This document shows, piece by piece, positions 4,124 to 5,680 of a stretch of DNA of 5,680 nt (its first letter is position 1; the number at the start of each line of letters is the position of its first letter). Origin of the DNA: Colimorpha_A sp045591885 (GTDB taxonomy: Bacteria > Bacillota > Clostridia > Oscillospirales > CAG-272); NCBI GenBank assembly GCA_045591885.1, contig JAZNTT010000051.1:1-5680 (forward strand), given 5' to 3'. Under the pieces are notes generated by a model. It searched no databases and was not told the origin of the DNA. It saw only the letters and a list, made by a program, of their open reading frames with translations. Both the position numbers and the translations under genes were made by a program.

Positions 4124-5680
4124 ATGAAACGAAAAAACATGACGCGCTTATTTACGGCACTTCTGATCGTGAGTCTTATATTTTCTGTGTTGCCCATGGC
4201 GGTGTCCGCGCAGGAAACAAAGCTGATCACCACGAGGGCAGAGTTTGAAAAGGCACTCAGGGACGCAAAGGACGGCGATACGCTTCTCGTCGGAGATATC
4301 GACTTTGAGCTTCCTTATACGGGCGCGGTTAATACGGTTGAAAGGATCACGATCGATAAAAGCGTTACGGTCAAAAACGGAAAGACTGACGGAAACGCCG
4401 TCTTTTGGGGCGCGAGCTTTATACTGAGTGGCACGAAGATCGGCGGCGACCGCTCGTCGTTTGTTTTTGAGGGTATCATCTTCGACGAGAGACTTGACAC
4501 AGGCACGCTGACAGATGAGGATTGGAAGCTTTCCTACGATAGTTTGGGCGAGGAATTATCCCCGTATCCACTGAAGAATCAGTATGCCGTTGAGTGCAAT
4601 GGTAACGGGGTTGCAAGCTTCAAAAATTGCGAATTCAAGAATTATATGCATACGTACGGTCCCGCCATCCGCGCGTTTTATGGGGATTATACGCTGACTC
4701 CCTCTATTGAAGCGGAACACGGCGACAACGTGCCGTATCGGTTGGAACTGAATCTGGAGGGATGCAGCTTTTCGTCCAACGCCTCACTGTACGGCGGCGG
4801 TGCAGTCTACGTTGAAGCAACCGGCAAGAACGTAACGCTTAACGTGAAGGATTGCAGCTTTAAGGAAAACAAATCAGGCTTTGTTCAAAATGCGGTCGGC
4901 GGCGGAGCGGTATACGTGAAAAATACCGTTGCTACCTTTGAGGGATGCGTTTTCGAGAAGAACGACGCAAATTATTATTACGGCGGCGAAAGATTTTGGG
5001 CGGATAAGCTGAGCGGCGGTGCAATCGGATGTGACGACGACTCCTCTCTTACCGTTCGTAATTGTATGATTATCGGAAACAAGGCATCGTTTGGCGGAGC
5101 AATCGGCATTCTTATATCAAGCGCGGATATTGAGGACTGCTATATAACCGAAAACAAAGCAATTCCCGAAACCGAGAGTGCGTCAGGCAATCTCGGATTA
5201 TGCAGTGAGCGGGGACTTGGCGGCGCGATATATCTCAACGGCGCAACGAACGTAACAGTAAGCAACACCGAGATTCGCAAAAATTACGCTGAAAACGCAA
5301 TGGGCGCGATATACACGGATTATGCTCCTTCTTTGGATTACAGCACTCGCTCGGTTGAACTGCTGTTCTGCACGATAGAGGGCAATACCTGCAAAATGAA
5401 TATGTCCGACTATATGGGATACGGTGAGGACAGATGGCTTTGGTATTCGTGGTACACCGATTTCTTTGATATAAGCTATCTCGAATATTACGGAAATCTG
5501 GTTGTTGACGGTATATACGAAACGCACCTGCCCAAAACAGAGCAACCCACCGAGGAGAACGGATACAACTATTTTGGCAGTACAGCCCCGTCAGAGTGGT
5601 ACAACGAGGAGGGGCGTCTCGTACGTGCTTCCACGGTTCCTACCGATTTTATCAAGGAGAAGTTGGGCGATAGAAATTAT
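4124..5680 (+). CDS. Secreted right-handed beta-helix protein with GGA[I/V]/FxxN repeats (3' end cut by window)
   Basis: The frame is open from the ATG to the right edge, with 519 residues visible. The ribosome binding site is AGGTGGAG (4111-4118). Residues 1-29 are a signal peptide: KRK, a hydrophobic core, and cleavage after AVSA. ITTRAEFEKALRDAKDGDTLLV (35-56) is the usual entry to a pectin-lyase-like helix. Coils then carry GGAV or GGAI at 225, 260, 298, 324 and 366 (MGAI at 393), alternating with strands such as GCSFSSN, DCSFKEN, GCVFEKN, NCMIIGN, DCYITEN and TIEGN. This GGA[I/L/V] plus FxxN pattern is that of chlamydial polymorphic membrane protein repeats, also found in Firmicutes surface proteins. 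The likely role is adhesion or glycan binding outside the cell; no polysaccharide-lyase catalytic residues are recognised. The missing C-terminus probably holds the anchor, perhaps B-repeats or a dockerin as in the gene at the left edge. Confidence 0.88.
   Translation, partial: MKRKNMTRLFTALLIVSLIFSVLPMAVSAQETKLITTRAEFEKALRDAKDGDTLLVGDIDFELPYTGAVNTVERITIDKSVTVKNGKTDGNAVFWGASFILSGTKIGGDRSSFVFEGIIFDERLDTGTLTDEDWKLSYDSLGEELSPYPLKNQYAVECNGNGVASFKNCEFKNYMHTYGPAIRAFYGDYTLTPSIEAEHGDNVPYRLELNLEGCSFSSNASLYGGGAVYVEATGKNVTLNVKDCSFKENKSGFVQNAVGGGAVYVKNTVATFEGCVFEKNDANYYYGGERFWADKLSGGAIGCDDDSSLTVRNCMIIGNKASFGGAIGILISSADIEDCYITENKAIPETESASGNLGLCSERGLGGAIYLNGATNVTVSNTEIRKNYAENAMGAIYTDYAPSLDYSTRSVELLFCTIEGNTCKMNMSDYMGYGEDRWLWYSWYTDFFDISYLEYYGNLVVDGIYETHLPKTEQPTEENGYNYFGSTAPSEWYNEEGRLVRASTVPTDFIKEKLGDRNY

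Overview
The window looks like a chromosome segment of a spore-forming, probably gut-dwelling Clostridia (Oscillospiraceae/Ruminococcaceae-type) bacterium. The reasons are a clostridial alpha/beta-type small acid-soluble spore protein, a dockerin-ended surface protein built of B-repeats, a remnant of the transposon protein TnpV, strong AGGAG-type ribosome binding sites, and textbook TTG-17-TATAAT promoters. The species cannot be fixed from the sequence.

Layout: 1-1839 is the 3' part of a large secreted protein with five tandem beta-grasp-like repeats, a cysteine-rich segment, one InlB/Flg_new-type repeat and a C-terminal type I dockerin, followed by a likely terminator. 1883-2119 has no protein gene, but almost all of 1937-2072 folds into one long interrupted hairpin with a central bubble, resembling the architecture of 6S RNA. 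2120-2359 is a spore-protein gene whose normal C-terminus has been replaced by an unrelated tail. 2402-2479, in the same frame after the stop, is a TnpV scar in which the first and last dozen residues of the protein are joined directly.

2602-3585 is a compact unit: a strong promoter, a short GC-rich RNA ending in a terminator-like hairpin, a DUF3800 gene (RNase H-like fold family), and one base later a 42-residue acidic/basic small protein resembling the tail of type II antitoxins, closed by a hairpin terminator. This is the most interesting unit. Promoter, structured RNA, internal terminator, nuclease-like protein and antitoxin-like partner recall the plan of a toxin-antitoxin or defence module, although no activity can be shown from sequence.

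On the minus strand, 3582-3971 encodes an XRE-family regulator with two C-terminal membrane helices. It converges on the DUF3800 unit and diverges from the last gene. From 4124 to the right edge runs the 5' part of a secreted right-handed beta-helix protein with GGA[I/V] and FxxN repeats. The two outer genes are thus secreted surface or cellulosome-like proteins. The middle is a mosaic of spore gene, transposon scar and possible accessory module.
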